From Mycoplana azooxidifex (GTDB lineage Bacteria > Pseudomonadota > Alphaproteobacteria > Rhizobiales > Rhizobiaceae), in assembly GCF_014196765.1 (NCBI RefSeq), contig NZ_JACIEE010000009.1:124001-188000 (forward strand): 64,000 nucleotides of DNA, written 5' to 3'. This document shows positions 46,856-58,833 of this stretch, piece after piece. The number at the start of each line of letters is the position of its first letter. Within the stretch, counting starts at the first letter, position 1. The notes below the pieces were generated by a model that searched no databases, was not told the DNA's origin, and saw only the letters and a list, made by a program, of their open reading frames with translations. Both the position numbers and the translations under genes were made by a program.

Positions 46856-47890
46856 ATGTCGAACATGATGCGTGCGCTGGTCAAGGCGAAGCCCGAGGTC
46901 GGGTTGTGGATGGAGAACGTGCCGGTGCCCGAGGTCGGACCGAGCGACGTTTTGATCCGGGTGAAGAAGTCGGCGATCTGCGGCACCGACGTGCATATCT
47001 GGAACTGGGACCAGTGGGCGCAGAAGACGATCCCGGTGCCCATGGTGGTCGGCCACGAGTTCGTCGGCGAGATCGCCGAGATCGGCTCGGCTGTCACCAA
47101 GTACCAGGTGGGCGAGCGGGTCTCCGGCGAGGGGCACATCGTCTGCGGCAAGTGCCGCAACTGCCGGGCCGGGCGCGGGCATCTGTGCCACTATACAAAA
47201 GGGGTGGGCGTGAACCGGCCGGGCTCCTTCGGCGAGTTCGTCTGCATCCCCGAGCACAATGTCGTGCCGATCCCGGACGAAGTGCCCGACGAGGTGGCGG
47301 CGATCTTCGACCCGTTCGGCAACGCGGTGCACACCGCACTGTCCTTTGACCTGGTAGGCGAGGACGTGCTCGTCACCGGCGCGGGGCCGATCGGCATCAT
47401 GGGCGCGATGGTGGCCAGGCGCTCCGGCGCCCGCAAGGTGGTCATCACCGACATCAACCCCGTGCGGCTCGAACTCGCCCGCAAGGTCGGCATCGACCAT
47501 GTGGTGGACGCGTCGAAGGAAGACCTGAGCGAGGTGATGGCAAAGATCGGCATGACGGAAGGGTTCGACGTGGGCCTGGAGATGTCCGGTGCGCCGCCCG
47601 CCTTCCGCTCGATGATCGACGCGATGAACAACGGCGGCAAGATCGCGATCCTGGGGATCGCCCCCGACGGCTTCGGCATCGACTGGAACAAGGTCATCTT
47701 CAAGATGCTGACGCTCAAGGGTATCTACGGCCGCGAGATGTTCGAGACCTGGTACAAGATGATCGCCTTCGTGCAGGGCGGCCTCGACCTCTCGCCGATC
47801 ATCACCCACCGCATCGGCATCGACCAGTTTCGGGACGGTTTCGAGGCGATGCGGTCCGGCAATTCCGGCAAGGTGGTGATGGACTGGTGA
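46856..47890 (+). CDS. tdh: L-threonine 3-dehydrogenase
   Basis: Zinc medium-chain dehydrogenase of 344 residues, NAD-dependent; oxidises threonine to 2-amino-3-ketobutyrate for Kbl. Catalytic zinc ligands are in [15 protein letters not shown] and GHEFVGEI; structural zinc cysteines are in [15 protein letters not shown]. The cofactor motif is [28 protein letters not shown]. The ATG at 46856 follows AAGAGGA; the open frame continues upstream through the RIME repeat, which is not coding. Together with kbl this gives a complete threonine-to-glycine route. Confidence 0.95.
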   Translation: MSNMMRALVKAKPEVGLWMENVPVPEVGPSDVLIRVKKSAICGTDVHIWNWDQWAQKTIPVPMVVGHEFVGEIAEIGSAVTKYQVGERVSGEGHIVCGKCRNCRAGRGHLCHYTKGVGVNRPGSFGEFVCIPEHNVVPIPDEVPDEVAAIFDPFGNAVHTALSFDLVGEDVLVTGAGPIGIMGAMVARRSGARKVVITDINPVRLELARKVGIDHVVDASKEDLSEVMAKIGMTEGFDVGLEMSGAPPAFRSMIDAMNNGGKIAILGIAPDGFGIDWNKVIFKMLTLKGIYGREMFETWYKMIAFVQGGLDLSPIITHRIGIDQFRDGFEAMRSGNSGKVVMDW

Positions 47891-48308
47891 GGCGGCCCGA
47901 TGAGGCGGCCTGGTGCGGTTGCGAATCAGCGCGGAATGCGCCCCTTGTCTTTTTCGCGACCGCTCCTACATGTTGGCCAACACCCGCAACCGGTGACTTT
48001 GCCCATGAAGACCCGAATCAAAGGGTTTTCCGGGTTTTTTGGCGGAAAAGCTTGACGGAGCCGAAAAATCTGGGAATCACCATCTCTGGGAAAGAATGAG
48101 ATCGGTACGGCGGACCGGGAAGTCATGTCAATCATGTTGCCACGGCAGCATGTCCGCGGCCTCCGGAGGCGAGGCGTGGTTAATCAGGATTTAAGTTTCA
48201 TTCCGTTAGGTCAGTGAAACGGGTTGGCACGGCGCCGGAGCGTAAAGCGGGCGCTCGCATGGATCCCGGCGGCACTGAAACTGGATACTCCAGGAAAGCG
48301 AAGACTAA
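47891..48308. other. 418-bp region before rpoD
   Basis: No gene of convincing composition. It holds a probable tdh terminator (48011-48040), a TTGACG at 48052 without a clear -10 partner, and an AT-rich stretch (GGTTAATCAGGATTTAAG, 48178-48195) likely to contain rpoD promoter elements. The rpoD ribosome-binding site is AGGAAAG. Confidence 0.45.
48011..48040 (+). terminator. Probable terminator of kbl-tdh
   Basis: ACCCG ... CGGGTTTTTT with a weakly paired inner part, about 120 nt after the tdh stop; six T residues follow the short stem. Confidence 0.45.
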
Positions 48309-50357
<2,049 letters not shown>

Positions 50358-50382
50358 CCGGACGGGCATCCGGAAAACATCG

Positions 50383-50415
50383 AAGGGGTCGGACCGAGTG
50401 TTCGGCCCCTTTTTT
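50383..50415 (+). terminator. Terminator after rpoD
   Basis: AAGGGGTCGGA, 7-nt loop, TTCGGCCCCTT followed by T residues (GT pairs allowed), 25 nt past the rpoD stop. Confidence 0.75.
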
Positions 50416-50616
50416 CATCCGGTTCGATCGTCGATGGCCGAACCTTGCCCCCTATGCCGGAGGGTGTAGGCGCCTACGCCGGATGGGTGCGCCGGGTCTA
50501 CTCCTCCTTGCCGATGGTCATGCCGGGACGGGTGCCTACATCGGGGAATGCACGTTCTGCTCGTGGCGCCGACGGCGGGACCCGTCGCGCACGACTTTTC
50601 CTTGGGGGAGGTTTCG

Positions 50617-52098
50617 ATGAAGATTTCGCGCCGTGCCGTATCGTTCGGCGGGATGGGCCTGCTCGCCGCAAGCGCCCTGCCAGCCCGTGCCTTCGATCTT
50701 CCGATCGTCGACCCCTTCGAGGGGGAGGGCGACTTCTGGACTGCGGTGGAGGCCTATATCTACGGCTATCCGCTGGTGACCATGGAGATGACGCGACGCG
50801 TGGTCACGAACGTCGAGAAGCCCGAGGGCAGCAAGGGGCCGATGGGGCACATCATTAAGCTGCGCGAATATCCGGACGCCTCGTTCACCGCCGTCACGGC
50901 CCCGAACGCCGACACGCTCTATACCACCGCCTTCATCGACGTCGGCAAGGAGCCGTGGGTGTTCTCGTTCCCGGACATGAAGGACGACCGCTACTTCCTC
51001 TTTCCGATGCTGGACGGCTGGACGACGGTGTTCCAGGTGCCGGGATCGCGCACGACCGGGCAGGGGGCCCACTCCGTTGCGATCACCGGTCCAGGCTGGG
51101 AGGGCAAGCTTCCCGACGGTGTCGTCGAATACAAGTCGCCGACGAGCCTCGTCTGGATCCTGGGACGCATCTACTGCACCGGCACGCCGGAAGACTACAA
51201 GGCCGTGCATGCCATCCAGGACGCATGCACGCTCTGCCCGCTCAGCGCTCACGACAAGCCGTGGACTCCGCCGCCGGGCAAGGTCGACCCGGGCATCGAC
51301 ATGAAGACCGCGGTGCGCGACCAGGTCAATCGCATGGACGCCGTCGAATACTTCACGCTCCTGAGCGAACTCATGAAGACCAATCCGCCGACGGCGGCGG
51401 ATGGGGAGATGGTGGAGAAGATGGCGCGGATCGGCATCGTGCCGGGCCAGGATTTCGACAAGAGCAAGCTCGACACGCGCTTCGTCCGACATATCCCCGA
51501 GATCGCCGTCGGACGCATCATGCTGCACTTCAAGTTCTCAGACGGCGACATGAAGGACATCAACGGCTGGGGTTTCACGACCAAGACCGGCGTCTACGGC
51601 ACCGACTACCTCCAGCGCGCGCTGATCACGGCGATCGGGCTCGGCGCCAACCGGCCGCAGGACGCGGTCTACCCGACCTCGACGAAGATGAAGGAGGGGC
51701 TGCTCGGGCGGGCCTATAACGGGGCGAACAACTATGTGATCACCTTCCCGAAGGGGCAGATGCCGCCGGTCCGCGGCTTCTGGTCGATCACCATGTACAA
51801 CGAAAAGTACTTCTTCGTCGAAAATCCGATCAACCGCTACTCGATCAGCGCGCGGCAGGACCTGAAGACCAAGCCCGACGGTTCCACCGAGATCTATATC
51901 CAGCACCAGTCGCCGGGGGCGGTTGGAGTCCAACTGGCTGCCGGCGCCAAGCGGCAAGTTCGTGCTGATGATGCGGCTCTACTGGCCCGACGACAGCCCA
52001 CCGTCGATCCTGGACGGCTCATGGGTCATACCCGCGGTGCGAAAGGCCTGACCGACCCGCCGGTTCCGTCCCGTCTTCGACCGTCCGCGCCGCGGTGA
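50617..52098 (+). CDS. DUF1254/DUF1214 secreted protein, frameshifted near the C-terminus
   Basis: Tat-type signal (KISRRAVSFGGMGLLAASALPARA) then a DUF1254 domain (about 45-190) and a DUF1214 domain (about 330-440). As read, 493 residues. From about 51923 the frame departs from the family: residues after HQSPGA are unrelated, while the expected ending (ESNWLPAPSGKFVLMMRLYWP, then SILDGSWVIPAVRKA) is encoded in the +1 frame up to TGA at 52051. Adding the two bases of a normal Asp codon (GAC TTG instead of G TTG) restores the family reading, so a 2-base deletion is the simplest explanation. The product may be impaired. Function of the family is unclear. Confidence 0.75.
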   Translation: MKISRRAVSFGGMGLLAASALPARAFDLPIVDPFEGEGDFWTAVEAYIYGYPLVTMEMTRRVVTNVEKPEGSKGPMGHIIKLREYPDASFTAVTAPNADTLYTTAFIDVGKEPWVFSFPDMKDDRYFLFPMLDGWTTVFQVPGSRTTGQGAHSVAITGPGWEGKLPDGVVEYKSPTSLVWILGRIYCTGTPEDYKAVHAIQDACTLCPLSAHDKPWTPPPGKVDPGIDMKTAVRDQVNRMDAVEYFTLLSELMKTNPPTAADGEMVEKMARIGIVPGQDFDKSKLDTRFVRHIPEIAVGRIMLHFKFSDGDMKDINGWGFTTKTGVYGTDYLQRALITAIGLGANRPQDAVYPTSTKMKEGLLGRAYNGANNYVITFPKGQMPPVRGFWSITMYNEKYFFVENPINRYSISARQDLKTKPDGSTEIYIQHQSPGAVGVQLAAGAKRQVRADDAALLARRQPTVDPGRLMGHTRGAKGLTDPPVPSRLRPSAPR

Positions 52099-52251
52099 GC
52101 CGCCGGCGCGGCTTTCCGCTCGACCGGCGGTTGCCTTCTTCGTTTGTGTGCGATACCGTTCATTTGTTGCATCGCAGCAAATGGGCATCACGTCACCGCG
52201 ACCCTTTGCTGTCGCCGGGGCGGGGGCCGCGCCTTCAAACGGAGAAGCCCG

Positions 52252-53649
52252 ATGAGTTCAAGTATCCTCAACGCCCTCGGCAAGCCGCTCACCTACAGCG
52301 GCGCATCGACCGCCTGGTTTTCCGCCGTCGGCTCCGGACCGATCCTCGACGGTACCGCAGGCAACGATTCCATCTGGGGCAGCGCCGGCGCGACGGTGGC
52401 GATGAACGGGGGAACCGGCGACGACATCTACTATCTCTATTCCGCGCATAACGTCGCAAACGAGGCGGCGGGCGAGGGGGTCGACACGATCTCCACCTGG
52501 ATGAGCTATGCGCTGCCGACGAACTTCGAGAACCTGGAGGTGACCGGCGAAGGGCGCTACGGCTTCGGCAATTCGCTCGACAACATCATCACCGGCGGGG
52601 CCGGAGCGCAGACGCTCTACGGCGGGCGCGGCAACGACGTGCTGTTTGGCGGCGGCGGTGCGGACATCTTCCTTCTCGAGAAGGGGACCGGCAGCGACCT
52701 GATCGCCGACTTCGGTGCCGACGACACGGTGCGGCTGAAGGGCTACGGGATCAAATCGTTCGAGCAGGTGCAGGCGCGCCTAACGCAGAAGGGCGACAAC
52801 CTGCATCTTGATCTGGGCGGCGGCGAGAAGCTGGTCTTTGCCAATACCACCGCCGACCAACTCGGCGCCGACCAGTTTGACCTGTCGGTCGACAAGTCGA
52901 ACATGACGCAGAGCTTCTTCGACAATTTCAACACGCTCTGGCTGCACAACGGCAAGAGCGGCTTGTGGGAGGGAAAATTTCCCTGGGCGCCGGAGAGCGG
53001 CGGGACGCTGCATACCAACGGCGAACTGCAGTGGTACGTCAACCCGGCCTACGGGCCGACCAAGGCGCTCAATCCCTTCTCCGTGCAGAACGGCATCCTG
53101 ACGATCACCGCCCAGCGGACGCCGGAGGACATGAAGTCCGCCGTGTCCGGCTACGACTACACCTCCGGCATTCTCACGACCCATGCCTCCTTCGCGCAGA
53201 CCTACGGCTATTTCGAGGTGCGCGCCGACATGCCCGACGATCAGGGTGCCTGGCCGGCCTTCTGGCTTCTGCCGGAGGACGGCACCTGGCCGCCGGAACT
53301 GGACGTGGTCGAGATGCGCGGGCAGGAACCGAACACGATCCACACGACCGTTCACTCAATGGAGACCGGTTCGCGCACGAGCGAGACGACCGCGACCTCC
53401 GTGCCGAGCACCGACGGGTTTCACAATTACGGTGTGCTGTGGACGGAGGACGAGCTCGTCTGGTATTTCGACGACGTCGAGATCGCCCGCGAGAAGACGC
53501 CGGCCGACATGCACGACCCGATGTATATGGTCCTCAACCTCGCCGTCGGCGGCACCGCGGGAACGCCGTCAAGCGACTTCGACGACGGTGCGCAGATGAA
53601 AATCGACTATGTGCGCGCCTATTCGCTTGATGCGGACTGGTCCATGTGA
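52252..53649 (+). CDS. exsH: Secreted endo-beta-glycanase, ExsH-like (GH16 with RTX repeats)
   Basis: Protein of 465 residues, the length of Sinorhizobium ExsH, which depolymerises succinoglycan outside the cell. The N-terminal half (about 30-210) has calcium-binding RTX-type repeats (GGTGDDIYYL, GGRGNDVLFGGGGADIFLL) for type I secretion. The C-terminal half (about 225-460) is a GH16 domain whose catalytic acids are in ELDVVEMRG, with the usual WHNGKSGLWEGK-type start and FHNYGVLWTEDELVWYFDDVEI. No N-terminal signal peptide, as expected for type I export. The ATG follows ACGGAGAAG. Transport genes prsDE are not nearby. Confidence 0.87.
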   Translation: MSSSILNALGKPLTYSGASTAWFSAVGSGPILDGTAGNDSIWGSAGATVAMNGGTGDDIYYLYSAHNVANEAAGEGVDTISTWMSYALPTNFENLEVTGEGRYGFGNSLDNIITGGAGAQTLYGGRGNDVLFGGGGADIFLLEKGTGSDLIADFGADDTVRLKGYGIKSFEQVQARLTQKGDNLHLDLGGGEKLVFANTTADQLGADQFDLSVDKSNMTQSFFDNFNTLWLHNGKSGLWEGKFPWAPESGGTLHTNGELQWYVNPAYGPTKALNPFSVQNGILTITAQRTPEDMKSAVSGYDYTSGILTTHASFAQTYGYFEVRADMPDDQGAWPAFWLLPEDGTWPPELDVVEMRGQEPNTIHTTVHSMETGSRTSETTATSVPSTDGFHNYGVLWTEDELVWYFDDVEIAREKTPADMHDPMYMVLNLAVGGTAGTPSSDFDDGAQMKIDYVRAYSLDADWSM

Positions 53650-53793
53650 CATCGCCTTGCCTTGAAATCACCGCCCGGACAACCAAACTGACCGGATGTG
53701 GTTGGCGTGCGCCGCAGGCTTCGGGCTTCTCCGGACCGGCGCGCGCAGCGAAGGCTGATGGCTCAGGTGGCAAGGCAGGTCGAAAAGAGGCGG

Positions 53794-54918
53794 ATGAAGG
53801 AACTAAGCTGGGGCGCGATCGTCTCGGTGCTGCTGCATGCCGCGGTGGTGATCGCCCTGCTCATCCACTTGCCACCATACGAGCCGCCGGTGCCGGAGGA
53901 GGAAAGCGTCAGCGTCGAGCTCGTCCCTCCGCCGGAGGAGGAGCCGCAGCCGGAACAGCAGGCCGAGGCGGAGCCGCCGCCACCGGAAGAAGAACCGCCG
54001 CCGCCACCACCGCCACCCCCGCCGCCGGAAGAGCAGAAGCCCGCCGAGCAGCAGGGCGCCGAGGCGCCTCCGCCGCCGCCGCCACCCCCGCCGCCGGAGC
54101 CGGAAGAGCAGCAGGCCGAAGAGCAGCCGCAAGAGCCGCCGCCGGCAGAGGCACAGGAACAAGAACAGGAGCAGCAGCAGGCCGGGGCGGGGCTTCCCGA
54201 CCAGGGACCGCTTCCGGTCCTGCGACCGGTGCTGGAATTCGGCGACGAAGACACCGGCCCGCGCGTGGACGTCAGCGAATTGACGCGGGGCGACGTCGCG
54301 CCGGACGAACCGGCCGAGGGCGAGGCGGAGACGTCGGAAACGGCGGCCGCCGAAGATGTGGGCGAACCGGCGGACGCTTCGGCGACACCCGATCCGCAGG
54401 ATGTTGCGCCGCCGGAAACGGATACGGAGGAAGGCGTGCCGACGGCGCTCGTCGACGGCGCGCCGTCTGCGGGCGAGGAAGCGACGAAACCTGCGCAAGA
54501 GGCCGAGACGGCGGAAGCCGACATGGCTGCTGCACAGGCGGAAGCGGCCCGAGAGCCGCTGACCGAGGCCAAGCGCATCTATTCCGACAACGATACCGGC
54601 GGCACGATCGCGCGGACGGCGATGGGCGACGTGCCGCGCAGCGCGCGCATCGAGCAACTGTGCAGCACCGAGCTTCTGGCGCAGCTCCGGAACGGCTCGC
54701 CGTCCTACAATCCGGAGCTCCTGCCCTCCTATCGCCTGCAGCAGGGCACCGTGCTCGACATCCGGCGCGCGGCGTTTCGCGCCAATACCGTCTGGTACAA
54801 CCTGAGCTTCCGCTGTGAGGTGGATTCCGATGCCAAGCGCGTGGTTTCCTTCGCCTTCGATATCGGTTCGGAGGTCCCGAGGGGCGAATGGAAAAGCAGG
54901 GGCTTCCCGTCGCTCTGA
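53794..54918 (+). CDS. DUF930 protein, TonB-like Pro/Glu-rich
   Basis: Envelope protein of 374 residues. A short basic start and one membrane helix (about 8-26, IVSVLLHAAVVIALLIHL) anchor it. A very long low-complexity stretch follows (about 35-135) with runs of Pro and Glu (PPPPPPPPPP, EEQQAEEQPQEPPPAEAQEQEQEQ), like the rigid periplasmic arm of TonB. An acidic spacer (about 150-255) precedes the folded C-terminal DUF930 domain (about 265-374, with Cys in IEQLCSTELL and SFRCEVDS). The domain may sense or bind a periplasmic ligand; function unknown. A start 12 codons upstream at 53758 is equally possible. Confidence 0.75.
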   Translation: MKELSWGAIVSVLLHAAVVIALLIHLPPYEPPVPEEESVSVELVPPPEEEPQPEQQAEAEPPPPEEEPPPPPPPPPPPEEQKPAEQQGAEAPPPPPPPPPPEPEEQQAEEQPQEPPPAEAQEQEQEQQQAGAGLPDQGPLPVLRPVLEFGDEDTGPRVDVSELTRGDVAPDEPAEGEAETSETAAAEDVGEPADASATPDPQDVAPPETDTEEGVPTALVDGAPSAGEEATKPAQEAETAEADMAAAQAEAAREPLTEAKRIYSDNDTGGTIARTAMGDVPRSARIEQLCSTELLAQLRNGSPSYNPELLPSYRLQQGTVLDIRRAAFRANTVWYNLSFRCEVDSDAKRVVSFAFDIGSEVPRGEWKSRGFPSL

Positions 54919-54955
54919 AACCGCGGCAGGACCCGGCCGCGCGCTCCCGTATTCC

Positions 54956-54984
54956 TTGTTGGGGTCGCGGCGCAGGCGTATAAT
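54956..54984 (+). promoter_or_regulatory. Strong sigma-70 promoter of the GYD gene
   Basis: TTGTTG, exactly 17 nt, TATAAT (perfect -10), 56 bp before the GYD start. Confidence 0.7.
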
Positions 54985-55040
54985 CCGGGTGGGCTGAGGC
55001 AGGTTCGCCGCGTCGCCGACGCGAGCAGGGGAGGTCTGCC

Positions 55041-55334
55041 ATGACTATGTACATCATGCTGATCAACTGGACAGAACAGGGCATGAAGAACGTACGCGAG
55101 TCGCCGAAGCGGCTCGATGCCGCCAAGAAGGTGCTTGGCGACATGGGGGGCTCGTTCAAGGATTTCTATCTGACCATGGGCGATCACGACATGGTTGCCG
55201 TCTGCGAGGCGCCGGACGACGCGGTCATTGCCCGCTTCTGCCTGACGCTCGGCCAGGGCGGCAACGTCCGCACGAAGACGCTCAAGGCCTTCCCTGAAAA
55301 GGCGTATCGGGAACTGATCGGGACGCTCGGCTAG
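55041..55334 (+). CDS. GYD-domain protein
   Basis: Small protein of 97 residues of the GYD family, ferredoxin-like dimeric alpha/beta barrel fold. It has YIMLINWTEQGMKNVRESPKRLDAAKKVLGDMGGSFKDFYLTMGDHDMVAVCEAPDDA, the family core; the name-giving motif here is GDHDMV. No enzymatic activity is established. ATG at 55041. Driven by a near-consensus promoter. Confidence 0.83.
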   Translation: MTMYIMLINWTEQGMKNVRESPKRLDAAKKVLGDMGGSFKDFYLTMGDHDMVAVCEAPDDAVIARFCLTLGQGGNVRTKTLKAFPEKAYRELIGTLG

Positions 55335-55375
55335 GCGCGCTAAGCAGGAGGCGACATCCGGCCGCAACACATCTC

Positions 55376-55412
55376 AGAAAAAGAAGAGGCCGCCGGGCGA
55401 TGCCGGCGGCCC
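55376..55412 (-). terminator. Minus-strand terminator, probably of the chemoreceptor gene
   Basis: GGCCGCCGG and its complement with a 6-nt loop; on the minus strand the stem is followed by CTCTTCTTTTTC. It lies about 205 nt beyond the chemoreceptor stop, after the palindromic repeat. Confidence 0.55.
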
Positions 55413-55460
55413 TCCGTTCGCTGACAAACTCGCTCCTATCCGGAGCTCCCCTTCTTCCGT

Positions 55461-55570
55461 CTCCCCGGACTTGATCCGGGGTCCAGTTGCGTCGCGTCTG
55501 CGATGCGAAAGAAACCTTTTGCGCTCAAGGACTTGAGCGCACTGGATGCCGGATCAAGTCCGGCATGACG
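55461..55570. repeat. Composite palindromic repeat with three inverted repeats
   Basis: Three perfect palindromes in 110 bp: CCCCGGACTTGATCCGGGG (one mismatch at the centre; 55463-55481), GCGCTCAAG-GA-CTTGAGCGC (55521-55540) and GCCGGATCAAGTCCGGC (55548-55564). The outer two are related to each other (GGACTTGATCC / GGATCAAGTCC). Such GGATCAAGTCCGGCATGACG sequences recur in Rhizobiales genomes as dispersed intergenic elements. Confidence 0.65.
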
Positions 55571-55615
55571 GCCCCTTTGGTGGCCTGGTGGTTTGACCCA
55601 TGGTGGTCGCGACGG

Positions 55616-57472
55616 TCAGCTTGCCTTGCGCAGCGGGGCGGGCCGGGGAGCGGACTGGTGGGCGGACAGGGGCGCTGACTGGCCATGGCCCCGCGACTGG
55701 GCGGTCTTGAAGCTGCCGATCAGTTCCAGGAGGTCGCCGGTGTCGCTGGCGAGCACTTCGGCAGACGCGGTGGTTTCCTCGGCCATGGCGGCATTCTGCT
55801 GGGTGGCGGCGTCGAGCTGGTTGAGCGAGGACGAGATCGAGCGGAGCGTCGTGTCCTGCTCCTGGGCGCTGTGCGAGATCTTCGAGACGATCTCATTAGC
55901 GCCGCCGATCTGCTGCGAGATGCGCTTCAGCGCCTCGCCGGCCTGGCCGACCAGGTGGACGCCCTGGTCGACCTGGGTCGACGAGCGGGCGATCTGGTCC
56001 TTGATCTCCTTGGCGGCTGCAGCCGAGCGCTGGGCGAGCTCGCGCACTTCCTGGGCGACGACGGCGAAGCCCTTGCCGCTTTCGCCGGCACGCGCAGCCT
56101 CGACGCCCGCGTTCAGCGCCAGAAGGTTCGTCTGGAAGGCGATGTCGTCGATCATGCCGATGATCTTGGAGATCTCGGCGGAGGACTGCTCGATGCCGCT
56201 CATCGCCTCGATGGCGCGGGCGACGACGGCGTCGCTCTCCCTGGCCTCGGCGCTGACCGCACCCACGCGGCTCGCAGCATCGCGGGCGCCTTCGGCGGTC
56301 TGGCGCACGGCGACCGTCAGCTCGTCCAGAGCGGCGGAGGTCTCCTCCAGGTTGGCGGCCTGGCGCTCGGTGCGCTGGGCCAGTTCGTTGGAGGCGCGGC
56401 GGATCTCCTCCTTGCTGACGCCGATGTCGATGCCCTTGAGGCTGACGCGGCCGACGGCCTCCTCGAGACGGGCGAGCGCCTCGTTGAAGTTGTCGCGCAG
56501 GCCGGCATATTTGGGGCCGAGATCACCGCAGCGCACGGTGAGGTCACCTTCGGCGAGCCGCTCCAGCGAGGCGCCGATGGTGGAGACGACATGGGCCTGC
56601 TGGCGCGCCTCGGCCTGCTGGTCGGAGGCGTGCTGCTGGCGCTCGCCCTCGAGCTCGCGCTGCTGCTCCTGCTGGCGCACGGCCATGGCATGGCGCTCGC
56701 GGACCTTCTCCTGCAGCGACCTGGTCGCCTTGGCCATCAGGCCGATCTCGTTGTTCAGGTCGGTGTGCGGGATGGCGATGTCGACGTCCTCGTCGGCAAC
56801 CGCCTCGAGTGCGCCGTGGATCGCGGTCAGCGGACGGGAGATGCCGCGCACGACGACATAGGCGAGGATGAGGGCGACGACCGTGCCGACCATGCCGATC
56901 GCGAGCGCCTTGGCGATGGTGTAGTAGACCTCGGCGTCGAGGTCGTCCATGTAGAGGCCGGTGACGATGGCGATCTTCCAGGGCTTGAATTCCTCGGCAT
57001 AGGCCGTCTTGCGGAAGCCGTCGCCGTCCTCTCCGGGCTTCGGCCCGTAGAAATCGGTGCGGCCGCCCCCGGCCCTGGCGAGCTTCACCAGTTCGTCGCG
57101 GTAGGCGTAGCCCTGGCTGTCCGCCTTGCCCTTGAAATTCTGGCCGACGCGCTTCGGATCCGGATGCAGCACCATGGTGACGTCTTCGTCATAGGCGAAG
57201 AAATAGCCGTCCGGCTTGAAGGCGAGCGCGCCGACCTGGGCGTAGGCCTGCTTCTGCGCTTCCTCGCGGGTCAATTCGCCTGCGAGTTCCCTGTCGTGAT
57301 AGGTCTTGAGCAGGGAGAGCGCCGTCTCGACCTCGGTGCGCAGCATCTCGTAGCGCTGCTGGTAGATCATCTGTGTGGTCGAGCGCAGCTGCAGGAAGGT
57401 GGCGACGGAAAAGGCGAGCATGAGCACGCCGATCAGCAGGAAGAGCTGGATGGGAATTCGAAGGTTCTTCAT
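55616..57472 (-). CDS. Methyl-accepting chemotaxis protein with Cache sensor
   Basis: Chemoreceptor of 618 residues. A first membrane helix (about 7-27) is followed by a periplasmic single Cache domain (about 35-185, with [35 protein letters not shown]). A second helix (about 188-210) leads into a HAMP domain, a Gln/Glu-rich coiled coil (about 265-300) and a signalling domain. The hairpin tip reads [43 protein letters not shown]. Likely ligand: a small carboxylate, inferred from Cache type. The C-terminal tail ([22 protein letters not shown]) lacks the CheR pentapeptide. No canonical ribosome-binding site precedes the ATG. Confidence 0.92.
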   Translation of the reverse strand: MKNLRIPIQLFLLIGVLMLAFSVATFLQLRSTTQMIYQQRYEMLRTEVETALSLLKTYHDRELAGELTREEAQKQAYAQVGALAFKPDGYFFAYDEDVTMVLHPDPKRVGQNFKGKADSQGYAYRDELVKLARAGGGRTDFYGPKPGEDGDGFRKTAYAEEFKPWKIAIVTGLYMDDLDAEVYYTIAKALAIGMVGTVVALILAYVVVRGISRPLTAIHGALEAVADEDVDIAIPHTDLNNEIGLMAKATRSLQEKVRERHAMAVRQQEQQRELEGERQQHASDQQAEARQQAHVVSTIGASLERLAEGDLTVRCGDLGPKYAGLRDNFNEALARLEEAVGRVSLKGIDIGVSKEEIRRASNELAQRTERQAANLEETSAALDELTVAVRQTAEGARDAASRVGAVSAEARESDAVVARAIEAMSGIEQSSAEISKIIGMIDDIAFQTNLLALNAGVEAARAGESGKGFAVVAQEVRELAQRSAAAAKEIKDQIARSSTQVDQGVHLVGQAGEALKRISQQIGGANEIVSKISHSAQEQDTTLRSISSSLNQLDAATQQNAAMAEETTASAEVLASDTGDLLELIGSFKTAQSRGHGQSAPLSAHQSAPRPAPLRKAS

Positions 57473-57726
57473 GGGAGGACGCCGAAATCGCGGCGCGGGC
57501 CGTCATGGGGCCGCCGCCAATGCCTGGAGATGTGAGGAGATCGGCGCCTCATGCTCCGACGGTTTGTCCGCCGCAAAAGCTAGCGCGCATAGCTTAACCA
57601 AGCGCTAAGGCTCGTCGCGCCGGCTTGTCGGGAAGCCGCGCATTTCCGGGACAAATGGACGCACCGCGCCTGCCGGGACGGGGCCGGCGCCGGGGTTCCG
57701 GCGCCGGCAGCCTGTCGTGTGGCGCG

Positions 57727-58833
57727 TTACTTCGCCGGGACGATGTTGCCGTCTTCCCACTTGAACAGCGAGAAGCTCGGCGAGGTCAGGTCTCCGGTTT
57801 CGCCGTAGGTCAGCTTTCCGATCGCCGTCTGCACGGGTTCGCCGGCCTTGAGGGCTGTGGCCACGGCCATCGCATCGTCGGCGCTGCCGACCTTCTCGAT
57901 GCCGGCCTTGATCACCTCGACGGCGGCATAGGCGTTGAGCGTGAAGGCCTCGGCTGGGATGTTGGCGGCCTTCAGAACTTCCACTGCCCTGGCGGAATCC
58001 GGGCTCTGCAGGGCGTCGATGGCGTTGGTGAAGATCGTGCCGGCCACGGCCTCGTTGCCGATTGCCCAGAGCTCGCTGTTGGAAAGCCCGTCGCCGCCGA
58101 TGATCGTGGCGTTGACCGACATGTCATGCAACTGACGCGCGAGCAGGCCGGCTTCGGGGTGGTAGCCGCCGAAGTAGATGATCTCCGCACCCTCGGCCTT
58201 CAGGCGCGTGACGAGCGCGCCGAAGTCCTTCTCGCCCGGGGTCACGCTCTCGTAGAGCACCTCGGTCACGCCGCCGGCGTTGAGGGCGGCCCTGAAGGCA
58301 TCGGCAAGGCCCTTGCCGTAGGCGGCCTTGTCGTGGACGATCGCGATCTTCTTGTCCTTGAAGTTGCCGAGCACGAATTCGGCAGCGACCGAGGCCTGCT
58401 GGTCGTCGCGGCCGCAGGTGCGCAGCACGTTCTGCAGGCCGCGCGCGGTGAGGTCCGGGGCGGTCGCAGTCGGGGTGACCATCAGCACGCCGTTTTCTGC
58501 CAGTACGTCGGAGGCCGGGATCGCAACGCCCGAGGTGACCGGGCCGACCACGAAGCGGATGCCTTCGCCGACCAGCTGGTTGGCCGCGGAGACGCCCTGC
58601 TTCGGCTCGCCCGCATCGTCGGCGAGCTTCAGGACGACATTTTCACCCAGGATGCCGCCGGTCTTGTTGATCTCGGCGACGGCCGCTTCGGCGCCCTTCT
58701 TGACCTGGTCGCCATAGGCCGCGACCGGACCGGTGAGGGGCGCGATCAGGCCGATGGTGATATCGGCATAGGCCGCGCTGGACAGGAGCAGCGTCGCTGC
58801 AAGCGTGACGCCGGCGAGTTTCTTCAGTTTCAT
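57727..58833 (-). CDS. Branched-chain amino-acid ABC transporter substrate-binding protein (LivK-like)
   Basis: Periplasmic binding protein of 368 residues. A signal peptide (about 1-23, [19 protein letters not shown]) is followed by a type I binding fold ([39 protein letters not shown], then the Ser-rich [47 protein letters not shown] hinge). This is the Liv-type family; related rhizobial paralogues bind branched-chain and other amino acids. The ATG at 58833 follows AGGGAGATGAACC. No LivHMGF genes are adjacent, so it must share a distant permease. It is a plausible class of AbcR target. Confidence 0.92.
   Translation of the reverse strand: MKLKKLAGVTLAATLLLSSAAYADITIGLIAPLTGPVAAYGDQVKKGAEAAVAEINKTGGILGENVVLKLADDAGEPKQGVSAANQLVGEGIRFVVGPVTSGVAIPASDVLAENGVLMVTPTATAPDLTARGLQNVLRTCGRDDQQASVAAEFVLGNFKDKKIAIVHDKAAYGKGLADAFRAALNAGGVTEVLYESVTPGEKDFGALVTRLKAEGAEIIYFGGYHPEAGLLARQLHDMSVNATIIGGDGLSNSELWAIGNEAVAGTIFTNAIDALQSPDSARAVEVLKAANIPAEAFTLNAYAAVEVIKAGIEKVGSADDAMAVATALKAGEPVQTAIGKLTYGETGDLTSPSFSLFKWEDGNIVPAK

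Noticed and set aside
53763-54578. Serine/glycine-rich minus-strand frame
   Set aside because: Reverse reading of the Pro/Glu codon runs of the DUF930 gene.
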